Assembly (NCBI GenBank): GCA_016859345.1
Contig: CM029126.1
Span: forward strand, 15,452,027-15,516,026
DNA length: 64,000 nt
Direction: 5' to 3'
Source: Istiophorus platypterus
Lineage: Eukaryota > Chordata > Actinopteri > Istiophoriformes > Istiophoridae
Under the pieces are notes generated by a model that saw nothing but the letters and a program-made list of their open reading frames with translations, did not search any database and was not told the origin of the DNA. Each line of letters opens with the position of its first letter. Positions within the stretch are counted from its first letter, which is position 1. Both the position numbers and the translations under genes were made by a program. Positions 32,691 to 45,000 of this stretch are shown piece after piece.

Positions 32691-34230
32691 TTTTTTTTTT
32701 TTTTTTTTTAGCTTTGAACTGAATGATATCACTGTACTGTGATACAACCCATCAATCCTGCTGTTGATATTGAAATTACATTCCAAATCTGCATTTCATG
32801 GGTTGAAATGTCTCAACAAGCCATCTATTGTTTTAGATCATCCTGATTTTTAAAAGGCCAATGCTGTCTGTGGTCCATCGTAGGAGATTTTGCTATTTTT
32901 TGCAGACCCTCTACTTTAATACTTTTAGTGCAGTTTTAGTGCAAAGACGGCTGTAGAAGCACCACCAATGTTCTTTCTCTTCATACCCTCCTATGGCTCG
33001 GCAGCATTTGCAAATGGCACCAGGTCTCTCGATAGCAACACAAAGCTGTGTACATTTGCATCAGAATTTTTCCTGAGTGTTAAGCTAACCACATCTATCC
33101 GGCCCTTCTGAGGCTGGAGTCAATGGCACGAATCGTTACACCTGGGGACCACCATGGTCCACTACCACACTGATGTCTGCTTTTTGGGATTCTGGAGTAA
33201 AAAAAGACCTCTACTCAATAGAGCCCTCTACCATAGGTGCCTTTTGGTCCCCGAGCAACTCCTGCCTTACACATCCATGTTGATGTGGAAAAAAAGGCCA
33301 TAACATAGTGTATGCTAATTGACCTGCTTCAGTCCAAGTGGTCAAGACCAAAGCTGACACAGGGGAAATAGAATGTCACAGTTGAACAGCAGTGAGTAAG
33401 GGCATAAAGAAAAGCACAGTATTCTTCTGTGCCTACCCATAAGATGGCTCTGGTAAGGGATCATACTTATTTTTAAGACATTATAGGCTTTTAATGCTTT
33501 TCTTTCCTTGTGTCTGCTAACGGTTTGCTAACAGCGCTGCTGTTATCTAACTCTGGCTGTGCCACTCGTTTCAAGTTTGAATAGTCTACTGCAGCGGCTT
33601 TCAGCCCATAGAAGTCACTAGGTGTAGATGGTACTCAATAAGTTTGAAGGAATAAGCATGCATGCTTTTTTTTAACTGGAGGCAAGAAGCTCTACCAACA
33701 TGGAAACTAGTACTCTCCTTGCTCAATCAGTTGTTGTTTCATATGCTGAAACCGGGTCAGTTCCTAGGTTTTCAACTGGCCCTTCAAGTACACAACATTG
33801 CACAGAAAAGTTAAGTTAGCATGTTTAACAGAGTTGTGCTTAAATTGATTTGTCCATTAAGGCTATGAAATTTGGGACAAAGCGAAATGTTCTTTTTGGG
33901 TAGTTTAAACTCCATCACACGTTTCATAATTTTGATTGGGGTCCCTTTAAAAAGGATTCTTGAAGAAAATACAACAAAGCATGACCAGAAATAATAATTA
34001 TGATGGGAGTGGGGTATTCAAGTTTGCATCCTTTTGTACATTCCAGTGCTACAGTCATCTAAATGTTCACACCATATCAATCCCCTGTGTGTAATATCAT
34101 CTTATTTATTGTTTGCCTACAGCTGATCTGTCAATCAAACAATATCATCATAACAAATATCACAATAGATAAATATTTTTAAGTGCAGCACATACATGTG
34201 TACCATTTGACCTGTGTCAAATGCAGCCAT
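32691..34230. other. Intron of zinc-finger gene 2, no feature seen
   Basis: AT-rich intronic DNA with a T20-type run near 32,690-32,710. No exon or element is recognised. Confidence 0.4.
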
Positions 34231-34239
34231 GTGTTTTGG

Positions 34240-34290
34240 CTTTTAAAGGATAGGTTAACTTTTAAGTCTGTCTGAAAAGATTACCTCATG
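34240..34290 (+). repeat. Short interspersed repeat fragment
   Basis: TTTAAAGGATAGGTTAACTT followed by TTAAGTCTGTCTGAAAA resembles a common teleost repeat end ('aaaggataggttcac...aagtctgtcttaa'). It lies directly beside the Tc1 relic that follows. Confidence 0.35.
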
Positions 34291-34296
34291 CAAATA

Positions 34297-35490
34297 CAGT
34301 CACATACTCAAGTATTTGGACAGTTACACAAACCTCTGAACTTTGCCTCTTTACTCCAACACAATGGATTTGAAACAAAGAGATCTTAATGTGATTTAAG
34401 TGTAGACTTCAGCTTTAATTCAAGGGGTTTGACAAGAATGACCCATTAACCATTTAGGAATTACAACTATTTATATACATAGTCCCCTATTTTCAGAGGC
34501 TTGAAAGTAAATAGACGATTGACTTACAATCAGTTTCATGGCCAGATGTGAGCTTTTCACTTATTATTTAATGACACATTAAGCAGATAAAGGGTCTGGG
34601 GTGGATTCCAGGTGTTGACTTGTTCATGGAAACCTTTAATATGCGTTCCAAAAAGGTGTCAATGCAATTGAAGGAGGCCATCATTAGGCTGAAAAAAACA
34701 AAACGATCCTATTAGACAGATAGCAGATACTTCAGGAGTGCACAAATCACTAATTTGGTAATTTTTTAAAAAGAGAGGATGAACCAGAGAGCTCAGCAGA
34801 ATGAAAAGGCCTAAAGACCATGAAAGAGAACTAAAGTGAATGATCACATAATTCTTTAGTTGAAGAAAAACCCTTCACAACATCTAGTCAGGTCAAGAAC
34901 AATTGATGACAAAGATGTATTATTGTCAAAGTCTACAATCAATAGATGCCTCCATTAATGTAAATAAAGAGGGTTTACCACATTGTGAAAACCATTGGTA
35001 TTGCTCAAGAATAGAAAGGCCGAATTAGACTTTGTCAGAAACCATTTAAAAAAGGCTGAATGCCTCTGGAACAAGATTCTTTTGACAGATGAAACCAAGG
35101 TTAACTTGTACCAGAATGATGGGAGGGCAAGAGTATTGAGAAGGAAATGAATGGTAATGGTCCAAATTCACCACATTATATGTCAAACCTGGTGGAGGCA
35201 GTTGTATAGCATGGGCATTTAAAGCTGCCAATGGAACTAGGTCACTGGTCTATATTTTTGATGTGACCGCTGATGGACGTAACAGGATGAATTTTGAAGT
35301 GTATAGGGCTATACCATCTGCTCGAATTCAATCAAGTGCTGCAGCACCGGTGCTTCTCGGTACAGATGGGTAATGATCCAAAACTTACTGCAACAAAAGA
35401 AGGCAAAGAAATGGAATATTCTTCAATGGCCTAGTCAATCACCTGACCTCAACCCATGGCTTAATGGCTTCATTTCAAAACCATTGTTTT
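34297..35490 (+). mobile_element. Tc1-like element relic, plus orientation
   Basis: The left terminal repeat begins CAGTCACATACTCAAGTATTTGGAC. Transposase remnants read GGGSCIAW near 35,190-35,215 and WPSQSPDLNP near 35,428-35,457 (third catalytic region), in broken frames. The internal part of the left repeat (34,440-34,560) is the reverse complement of 58,020-58,150, so the element at 57,185 belongs to the same family. The right end is not recognised. Confidence 0.7.
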
Positions 35491-36660
35491 GTACAGAGGC
35501 AAAATAATGAAGTGATTCAGAGACACAGAGGTCTCAGCAGTCAGAGTTAGCCAAATGAAAGGGCTATCCTCTGAAGTTAGTCTTACTAGTACAAGGTTTT
35601 CCCATTTAGTGCTACTATTCCTTTATTGCAGGCCAGCAGGAAACCAGTCTCTGTGGAAACATGTTTTCTGGAGATGCATATTGTTCTTGGGCCTCAGGTT
35701 TAATCTAATCCACTTTTTTGACAACATAACAAAGAGTTTCATGCTACACTGGCAGCATTTCGTTGGCAGCTAACAACGTTGTCAAACGGCAATGATTCCA
35801 TTTTTGCATGTTTCCATTTTAACAGAATATTTCTGATTGCCTGTCACTTTTTCAAAAAAATCAAGCTTGATCAAATGCACATTGGCATGCTACTTTTTTT
35901 GAACTAACTGCTGTGTAATCCGTACAACATACACCCCTCACAAGCTTACGAACTTTGGGCAAGAGTCCTGAGGATGAATGGGGTGAAAAGCATAGGCTGT
36001 CAGACGAGGCTATATTGATGTTTCATCACCCATTTCTGTTCCCTCTGCTGCTTCACTTGGGTGGCAAGCTAGCAGGTGAGTTCTCAGATTTATTATTCTA
36101 CAACAGATTTATTGTTGTAGAGTAAAAGAGCACTTTTTACAAAGTCAGAAATTGACTTCTCTTTGTTGGTAATTTTGCTAACTATGGTGAAGAACCAAAA
36201 ATACTTCCAAATAGTGCTTCCCAGATTCTTTGGTATCGTGATTATCAGATGTTGCAGCTTTTGCTCACTAATGTCCTCCTCCGTTTTTATTGAATAGCCA
36301 ACTTTACTAATAGTTCAACAAGGACATGGAATAGGTAAAGTTGATAGTGAATTTTAAGAGAGCCCTCTAGTGGACTGCAGTGGGAAGTGATTAAAATTGT
36401 CTGATACACTTACAGATTGAAAATTTTGAATTTGAACAAATCATTACTCTAGTTTTTGTTTTGTTTTTTTTTTTTTTTAGCTTGGATTACTGTATTGTTT
36501 AATAGTATCTCACTGTATAGAGCATCATGTATGATCATAGTGGTTTTGCGCTTGGCTATATTGTAGCTAGCTAGGTTGCCTTATATTTCTGCTGCTAGCA
36601 GTGAACACATGTGCAGTGGGAAGTTGAACTTAATAGCTCTGGGCTGGACATAAGCCTTCA
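35491..36660. other. Intron of zinc-finger gene 2, no feature seen
   Basis: AT-rich intronic DNA with a T run near 36,465. Nothing is recognised. Confidence 0.4.
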
Positions 36661-36669
36661 TGAAACATT

Positions 36670-36760
36670 CTCGTGGCCTAGCGGTTTAAGGTGTCGACCA
36701 TTAAATACATCATCCCAAAGATCCAATCTGCAGTCTTTTGGCTTGCATTGTGTTATGTTT
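36670..36760 (+). repeat. tRNA-derived SINE head
   Basis: TGGCCTAGCGGTTTAAGG matches a Pol III A box. AGATCCAATCT about 45 nt downstream fits a worn B box (GGTTCGANTCC). The stretch does not fold as a complete tRNA, so a SINE is the better reading. The 3' limit is not defined. Confidence 0.45.
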
Positions 36761-39687
36761 TGATATCCTTGTTACAGTATTGAAGAATTTATCATTTCAC
36801 ACATCTGTCTTAGCTATGGGGAACATAGCTGCATTTAGCAGCTGATTTTGCAAGCAGAGATTTACCAGAATATCTGGGAGATTATCTCCTTACCTTAAAC
36901 CTCTGAGCAAGACACTTCTTTCTGAAATCCTAGCATGTTCTTTGAGTGTTCAGCAGTTAATGGCTGTTCCACAACTTCACTGTTCCACAGTCATAAATTT
37001 TCTATTTGTATATAATTATATGTACATCATTATTAAATTCATCATTACATTAACAGTGTATTCCCCTCTTAAATGTGATTGAATTTTTCCCAAGTATGTC
37101 ACCCAAAATTCTCACACATATAACAAAATACTGTAACATTGCTGATGCTGTGCTTTTGGATTTGTCACTGGAAAACAAACCTTGAATCTGCTGGAGTTGT
37201 GGTTGTGCTCCAGTTAACTATAGATGTACAGATAGCACATCTATAGTTAATCAGTGCGCTGGTGTGAAGATGGACGTGGTTGGTATGGAGGTCACCAGTG
37301 CAGGGACCAGAATAGGAAAAGGAGGGGGTGGTAGATAGAATACAACAATTGATCTGTTCAAATGTAGTGTGCCAGTAATCTATTCCACTTATCCAGCATG
37401 GATAATACCTTGGCACTGGCTCACCCAGAGAAATGCAGCCTTTTATTAGATTTTTACACCCACCATTTATCAAGCCAAACTGTCCTTCACACTGATTCCA
37501 TAGAATTTGGTTGTTTTGTCAGGAACTCCATTGTTTCTGTTTGGTCACTGATGTTTTTAGAGAATCCACATCTGTTTCACATGTCCTGACTGAATGTGTT
37601 GATGAAGCTATGCAGACAGAAATAGTGTTAATTTTATAAATGATAATCATAAGTAAGTTACAACCACTTAATCTAAAAAAAACCTGATGCACAAATAAAC
37701 TCAGTCACCCCCCTTTAAGAAAAAAAAATCACTAACTTATGATCTACTGGCAACTAGGGGCAGTTAACATTAAAATCTCTGTTCAGCTACTGAGTTCTTG
37801 CTCTGTGGAAAAAAAAAAAGAATTAAAGGCCCAGGGAAACATATATGTATGGAGTTCCTGAGGAAGGCAGCCAGGTGTTCAGGATGCATTGATTATAGAA
37901 AAGAAACAAAAATGTAAAACCTAGATATTTGAATGTTTCATACACTTAGCATTAAAATACAGATGGTGTGAAAACTAGTAAAGGGTAAAATACCCTTTCA
38001 ATCAAGTTAAAATTGCACTTGGTAATGATGAAAATGCATTTCATAGACAAGCTCTGTTGCCAGATTAGAAAGCATTGGCTTGTGTGGTGAAGGAATCTTG
38101 CAGGCCGTTTGCTCCCCTAATACTTCTCCACTGTCACTAATAACTATGGTCATGAAAATTGTATGAAGTTAAGTCTTTCATACTTTCTCATTGCACCAGA
38201 AAGCAATTCCTGCAAGGATATTACACTCTTAGAGGGATAGAAGTTGGCCCACTCATAGAAATTCCCAAATATCCTCTGGTCTTGTTCTTGAGATAACACT
38301 TTTGTGGATAAAGTTTGGGAGATTTTGAATTATTGTCATGTTGTAGCAGGAATTTCCTGGGTAATGTCTCAAGACAACTGGTGTTACTGGTAGCATGATC
38401 AGATCCCACACTACTGGAGCTGCACAGGTGGTATTCCATACAAGAGAAGCAGCCTGACAAAACATTTGTGGCCAGCAGCCTTCCCAGCCAGCTAATTGTA
38501 GTTATATAATAAAGTTGTACAGAATTATTATGTTTATTACTTGTCATGTCCTAGTATGAAAAGGAAATTGAAGCACATATTTTGAAATTAGCTAAATAGA
38601 ATGATGTAGTGATAAGGATGAAAAAACAGTCTGAATTAGGTTAATCTTCTCCAAAAATAGTAAATTTCAAACATGCACACAGAAAGCCCTCAGTTTCTGA
38701 AGCATGAACCATGAATTGGCACTTGCTGACATTGTTATAATGTTTTATAAGTTCAGGGCCCCACTATATGGTAGGATGATATGGATGTCCCTGATGAACA
38801 GGGTAATTTTTAGCAGTCACACAACGTCTTTTCCAGAGCAAAGATCTTTCACCCTGCTGTCAGCATACTACTGGTTTACAATATCTGTTGCTCTGCTGCC
38901 AGTGTAGTGTTGGTTTACATTAAAAAGAATAGCAGTGATTTTTCAAATTGCACACTATTGATGACTTTACGGTGTAAGGGAAAATCCAACCAAAAACTTG
39001 TGCTCTTTTTATCTAGTACTCTCTAGGGCTGAAAGATTGTATTTTTTGCATTTCATTTCAACAAAAAAAATTAAAATTTTATGTTTTTCTGCTGCATTCT
39101 GTACTAAGCAAGTGTGTTCCTTTACATCTATTGAATATGATTTGTATGCCAGGGTATCTCTTTAGTGCCAAAGTGCTTCATTTATAAAGATAGGTTTTGA
39201 CACATTTTAACTTTTTATCAAAAAATTGCTCTTGTGATTTGTATATAGACCTTGGCCATATTGTGATTATGATAATATTTCAAATAATTGTTCAGTCCTA
39301 AATATCTGTAAGCTTCAAAGGTAGTTTTGAAAAGTTTGTATAAATCTCCATCATTGAATATTGAATTAGCAGTCGGTTGCGATTCACAGCTGTTACACTG
39401 GATTCCAACAGCAACCCATTCTCCCAGCAAAATAACATATCCATAGAATCCACTTCTCTACTGTCTGAGCAGTAATAAATTTTCCACAATAAATACACAA
39501 ACTTCACCATTAATTTTCAATCACAGATTTGATTGTGGGTAGATTGTCAAGAACTGTCACCAACGCTATCGTGGGTACATGGGTGCATAGTAGCCACCAC
39601 TGCGTTTTTATTATCTTGTAAAAGTAAAATGAAAAACAGGTTATAATAGTAAAAACAATAATAACTGCATTTCTTTCCATTTTACAG
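36761..39687. other. Intron of zinc-finger gene 2, no feature seen
   Basis: AT-rich intronic DNA. Short chance frames only. Confidence 0.4.
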
Positions 39688-39742
39688 GCAGCCAGGATCG
39701 ATGTCTTTCAAGATTTTAATGTTGGCTGACATTTTAAAACAG
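39688..39742 (+). other. Leader exon 2 of zinc-finger gene 2
   Basis: CATTTTACAG acceptor (AG 39,686-39,687) and AAAACAG|GTACAAAC donor bracket 55 nt. An ATG at 39,701 opens an upstream ORF that stays open to the donor (14 codons). Joined to the exon at 41,886 it reads MSFKILMLADILKQVSIQL and stops, which makes a 19-residue uORF. Confidence 0.5.
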
Positions 39743-41885
39743 GTACAAACGCTTTATAATATTAGTTAAATTTGTGAATGTGTGCTTTTGTTGTCTTTAA
39801 GAAATGCTTGTCTAAAAGGAAATTACTTATGCTTGTGAATATGTAAAAGATTCCATTCCATTAAATTAACATCTGAAAAGCAGTTCTTTTGAAAGACAAA
39901 ACGGTCTCTATATACAAGAGGGAAAAAAGGAAGGTTTAAAAAAAAAATCATCTAATGCGATGTCAGGCTGCTGAAATTACAGTTTTATTAGGGTAGACCA
40001 CAATGGCTAGGTTCAGTTTTTTCAAGTTTTTGTAATCATTATCCCTTTCGATATTGGCTATGAAGCTAATATGAGGTAGTCTGAGTTAACTTATTCAAAT
40101 GGGTATTTTCAAAACTTAATTTGTGTAAGTTTTCTACAAGTGTTTTTCTGGACTGTGCTTACCTAGTGAGCTATAACTTAAGAAGTTGTCAACTTGATTT
40201 GGCAAACTCACACTGCTGAAGTGTCATATCAGCGTCAGATGAATATGGTGGGTGTCCAACTCACCATCACAATAGAGAGAGAGGGAGGTAGGCACAGCTT
40301 TCTCAAGTTCTCCAACTGTGTCTTTCCACAGAAAGCTGAGGCTTATCCAAGTCTGCTTTGGACATAAAGTGAAGTAGGCCAAACACCTCTGTTCCTTGCT
40401 ACTACCTCATGTTTTTCCTGAGAATCCATATGCCTTTCCAGACCAGTTAGAATATATAAGCATTCAAACATTTTCTGGGTCTGACCATGGGTGTGCTTGC
40501 ATGGGATGGCCTCGGCTGAGTCCGACCCATTCATGCAATAGAGATGGGTAAGCAGGTTTTCATTGCAAAAATAACAGCGATGATACTCAGACAGGATTTT
40601 GGATAGTCATAATGCCAGCAACTGCTTTTATCTTTAGGTGCAATGATCACCAGGTATATCCCCAAAATAATAGAAATACAGAATTCATATTATAAATGAA
40701 TCCACTGGGAATGGGCACTTGGATGTATGTGACTGGCCAATGCAGCACCTTGCCGCATTACGTGGCAGCAAAGGTTTAGCCCTAACCAACTGTTAAGCTA
40801 AATGATCCTCTGCTGTGTTTTATGCCAGAACCCCCTACACTGGGGACCCTGTTTTACCACCAGAGTGGCCCCATAACAATGGTTGAGGTGGCTGCATTCT
40901 TTATCCACAGAGCTAAAGTAGGTCTGAAAGTGGTTTAAGTTTTAGCCTGAATACTAAATTATACTACAGAAGTAACCTTAATAGGCCTCACTTGAACACT
41001 TCCCATAACCTCGCTTCTGGAAACACTGAAGCTGTAGTCCTTTTGGCCTCCTGATATGTTTGTCAATTCTCAGGTTCCGTAGGCCAGCCAAGCCAAAAAT
41101 GCCATATCATTCAGCTTGAGGTATCCTTGTGATGCTGGTTTGTACCAAAAGGTTCTTAGGGTTAGAGATTAACTAGGTACTGATAACCTTCTGGTCACAA
41201 CCTCAAGAAGCCTTATCACTGCTTGACTCATTGTTCCCGACTTCCTCTGGGATATAGAGAAAAGTTCTTCAAAAGGTCAGAGGGGAAGACCCTGCAAACG
41301 GGGCCCCTTCCAGGTATTCCTACTTTACTTTCACAACCTGTTTGGATTTGCCTGTCCAGTAGTCTTCCCTGCTCAACTGATCCAAATCCCCTCATGATTG
41401 TAGTCAGTTGAGAGCTCTCTCCTTTAACCACATTTGCAAGACATGCACCCCTAGGCTTAATAAAACAACTACAAAATCAATCATCCAATTTTGGCCTAAG
41501 ATGTTCTGGAACCAGATAAATTTATGAACTACTTTTGGCTCAAATGTGGTGTTTTGGACAGTCCATATCCATGGACAGTCCATGTCTAACACAAATGCTC
41601 GTTAACAAAAGAACATCTCTAGTTCAGATCAGGTGAGCGATACCTTCCAATTACCCAAATTGAGGTTTCTTTGTTGTTCACCATATGGTTGCTAAGTTTT
41701 CCTGCTATGTAACTATCGACTCACCAAACATTGCCCCATCTAGTACCTCATCTAGAGACTCTAAGGCCTTTCTCGGGCCTAGCCTGGCCATGATCTTTTT
41801 TGGGGTATTTATTCTTGTAAAGTTTTCACATTAATAGAAATAATTCTTATTTATATTTTTTATTTATTTATTTTTTCTTTTACAG
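39743..41885. other. Intron of zinc-finger gene 2, no feature seen
   Basis: No exon or element is recognised. A short GA-rich patch lies near 40,272. The last ~70 bp form a T-rich tract leading to the acceptor at 41,885. Confidence 0.4.
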
Positions 41886-41943
41886 GTTTCAATTCAGTTG
41901 TAACTCATATCGTGAAGGATTGTCCATGTATGTCCAAGAAAAG
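41886..41943 (+). other. Leader exon 3 of zinc-finger gene 2
   Basis: TTTTACAG acceptor (AG 41,884-41,885) and GAAAAG|GTCAGG donor. A 91-nt T-rich intron follows, ending CTGTTTTTTCAG at 42,034. An ATG at 41,926 gives a second uORF across the junction (MYVQEKDWVR) that ends at 42,049. If the intron is not recognised, this ATG opens in frame with the main protein and adds a false hydrophobic N-terminus. Confidence 0.55.
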
Positions 41944-42075
41944 GTCAGGTTTTTCTTTTCAATTATTGTGTACAATTTTTGTTTGATATTAGTTGTATTT
42001 TCTTTTATAACTTTATACTTCTCTGTTTTTTCAGGATTGGGTAAGATAATTCCTAGCTTCTCGTCCATGCAGAGA

Positions 42076-45000
42076 ATGGCTCATGGGTGGGATGCATATT
42101 TCCCTAACCTCCCATCACTATCATCTGATCCAACGACTTTGACAAGGACAGCAGAGTCTGAAGGAAGTCTTTCCCAGCATTTAGAGAACTTCATTGGACA
42201 TCATGACTTCACTGACACAGTGGCTTCACATAAGTCCCCTGCTACGAACTCAAACTTCAACACGAACTATTACTCAAATTCGAGTATTGGAAATTCCAGT
42301 TCAGACTGTGTTTATCAGAGATACTACAAGGAGACGGCATGGCAAGCTGATGGAGAACAAGTGGAAAAAGATTACTCGCCAAGTTGTGGAAATGGCAATG
42401 TATCAGACTTTGCCACAGAGGGATTACCAACATCAGGATCTTTTCCCTCACCCTTTGCAGCAGATTTTAAAGGACTTAAGCAAGACTGTGGAATTCTAGC
42501 TACATCATTTCTTGAGGACTACTCAGATGTCAGTAGCTGCTCGGATCCAGATGGTGGTGAAACAAGGCCCTCTTGTAAATTCACGGCAAGTAATTCAGTT
42601 CTAGAACCTAAAACTGATGTTGGTACAAAACCCCACTCATCAGAATGGCTTTTCGTCCATACTGGAAATATGGTGTTTCCGACTGAGAATCTAAGCCCCA
42701 ACATGTCAGAGACTAATGTGATTTTAACAAGTCCATCAAATGTGAAGGCAGGAGAAAACTTACAAGACAAGATGGAAAGTTCAGAAAAAAATGGAAAATC
42801 TTACACAGGACACGATCAGTCTTCTACTACTTTGACAACTACAGTTAGTGAGACTGTAGATGATAGTAATGAAAATAATGGTTGTCAGGATCAGAAACAA
42901 AAGGAACTTGTGGTGAGAGATGTCAGGCAAAGAAAACATTCGGACATCTCAATAATTGGCCATGAAAACTTTACTGGTGGTGGAATAGAGGAGCACCCAG
43001 ATGGTAATGAGAAGGAGCAGGTTACTGTAACTGCTCTAAATGTCATGACTACATTTAACATTGAGCAAGATCACTTAGGTGAAAAGGTAATAAGAAAGGA
43101 AATGAAGGATTCATTCAACCAAGATGAGAGTATTGATCACCTCAGCTACTCAGATGAGCAAGATAGAGTAATGAGACAGGATGAGCAGGACAAAGGTGAA
43201 ACCCGGGAAAGGAAAAGAAAACAATCAGGTTCGTTAGAAAATGAGACTTTTGAAGAGCAGAATGGACCAAATCCCAACTCCATGGACAGTCAAGTTGAAA
43301 ATATGCAAACAGACTGTAAGGAGAAAGAAATTAAATCAGATACCTCTCAGTCTTCAGATCCACTGCATCTAAAGGTGTCAGATTCTAAAGATGCTAATCA
43401 TAAACTGATTGAATGTATGAGTACCTTGAAAAGCAACAACCACAATGTTGAAACCTGTTTGCAAGTACCTGAGCATCTGTCTAATGAAAGCATAGCTCAG
43501 GACCATATTTGTAAGAGCCCTGCTGTTATGATTGATGGTCATTTGTATGATGTCAGTAACAAGAAAGAGCAAAGTGTTGCTAGTCCTGCAGAATCCCGCT
43601 TACAGTCACATAGCACCAACACAGAAATATATCCCAGTCTAGAAACAGTTTGTACAACTAGTGACAAGAAAAAGCAAAGTGTTGCTAATCACCTGAAATT
43701 CAGCTTACAGGCAGACGGCTCAAGCACAGGCATAACTCCCTGTCAAGGTGAGGAATCGATGGATCCAACAGAGAGGAAAAATACAACCAACTCTACTGAT
43801 CCCGTATGTAGTGGGCCTAATGTGACTTGTGACAATAATGAGCAGAGTGCCCACTTACAGCCAAATAGCTCAAGTACAGATGTAAGTCCCTGTGTAGAAA
43901 TGAAAATGAAAAGTCCACCAGAGAAGAAAACAACTATTACTGATCCAGACTGTAGGGATCCTGGTGTCACTAGTGGTGTTTTTTCTACTGACACTAGTGA
44001 TGCTAGTCATCCAGAATCCTCTTTACAGCCAGACGGCTCAGCCACAAACATACCATCTTGTGTAGAAAAAGAATGGACAAGTCCAGCAAGGAGGACAAAT
44101 ACCTCTCCTAGAGACCCAGAATGTAGTACCTCTACTTTGACCATTAACAGTAATGATCAAAGTGTTTCTTGTAGTTTAGAATTCTGCTTAGAGTCAAACA
44201 CTTCTTGGTCAAAGGAAAGGACAAGTCCAGCAGAGAATACAAATGCAACCTCTCCTCTAGATAAGCAAAGTTCTGTTGCCCTGGAACCACAAAGTCTTGG
44301 AGGAGATGCTGATGAAAATGCAAGACAGTCATTTGAAGAGTCTTACAAATCTACAGAAGAACAGTCAGTTCTTGGCATGCTGTATGGTGAACCTCTATCA
44401 AGAGAAGACTCTTCATGTGACACAGATGAAACAAAACCTGGCACAAGTAAACATAAAAAAATGTCTGTGGCCATACCTCAAAAGAAAAACCATGTGGACC
44501 CTTCAGACAGTCAAACACCTCACCTGAAATCTTCTAGACAAATGAGAAAACATCTGCAGCCTGTTGTAATATTGAGGAACTTGGACCCGTTAAATAGAAG
44601 GAGTAACTCATATCATTGCGGAGATTGCCGACACACAACCCACAATGTAGATAATCTGATTGAACACCACCATTGTTGTCATTCAGCGTACAATTTTCAG
44701 TTTTGCAAGACTTGTAATCTCTATCTGATGAGGAATGAGCAAACAGAAAAACATATGTGCAGTGTCCCCAAAGAAAGACCCCAACTCTCTTTTGATCCAA
44801 GCTTACAGAAGAAAAGAAGAAGTCAAGGCCGCCACAGGTGCATTAGGTGCAGACTCATATTTTCAAAACTAGTTCAGTATATCAGGCATATGCGGTCTCA
44901 CACTGGCAAAACACCTTATCAGTGCAATGAATGTGGATTGTATTTTGCACAGGCTTGTACCCTGCAAAGACATAAGCGAATACCTGGTAGATGCAAGCAG

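Noticed and set aside
36670..36760. A tRNA gene
   Set aside because: A box is good but the sequence cannot form a full cloverleaf and the B box is worn; a SINE is more likely. The same applies, more weakly, at 31,594.
40343..40534. 63-codon minus-strand frame
   Set aside because: No domain and no exon signals; could be a repeat fragment but I could not assign a family.
41920..42034. Hydrophobic N-terminal helix of the giant zinc-finger protein
   Set aside because: It is the translation of a T-rich 91-nt intron with good donor and acceptor. The ATG at 42,076 has a better context.
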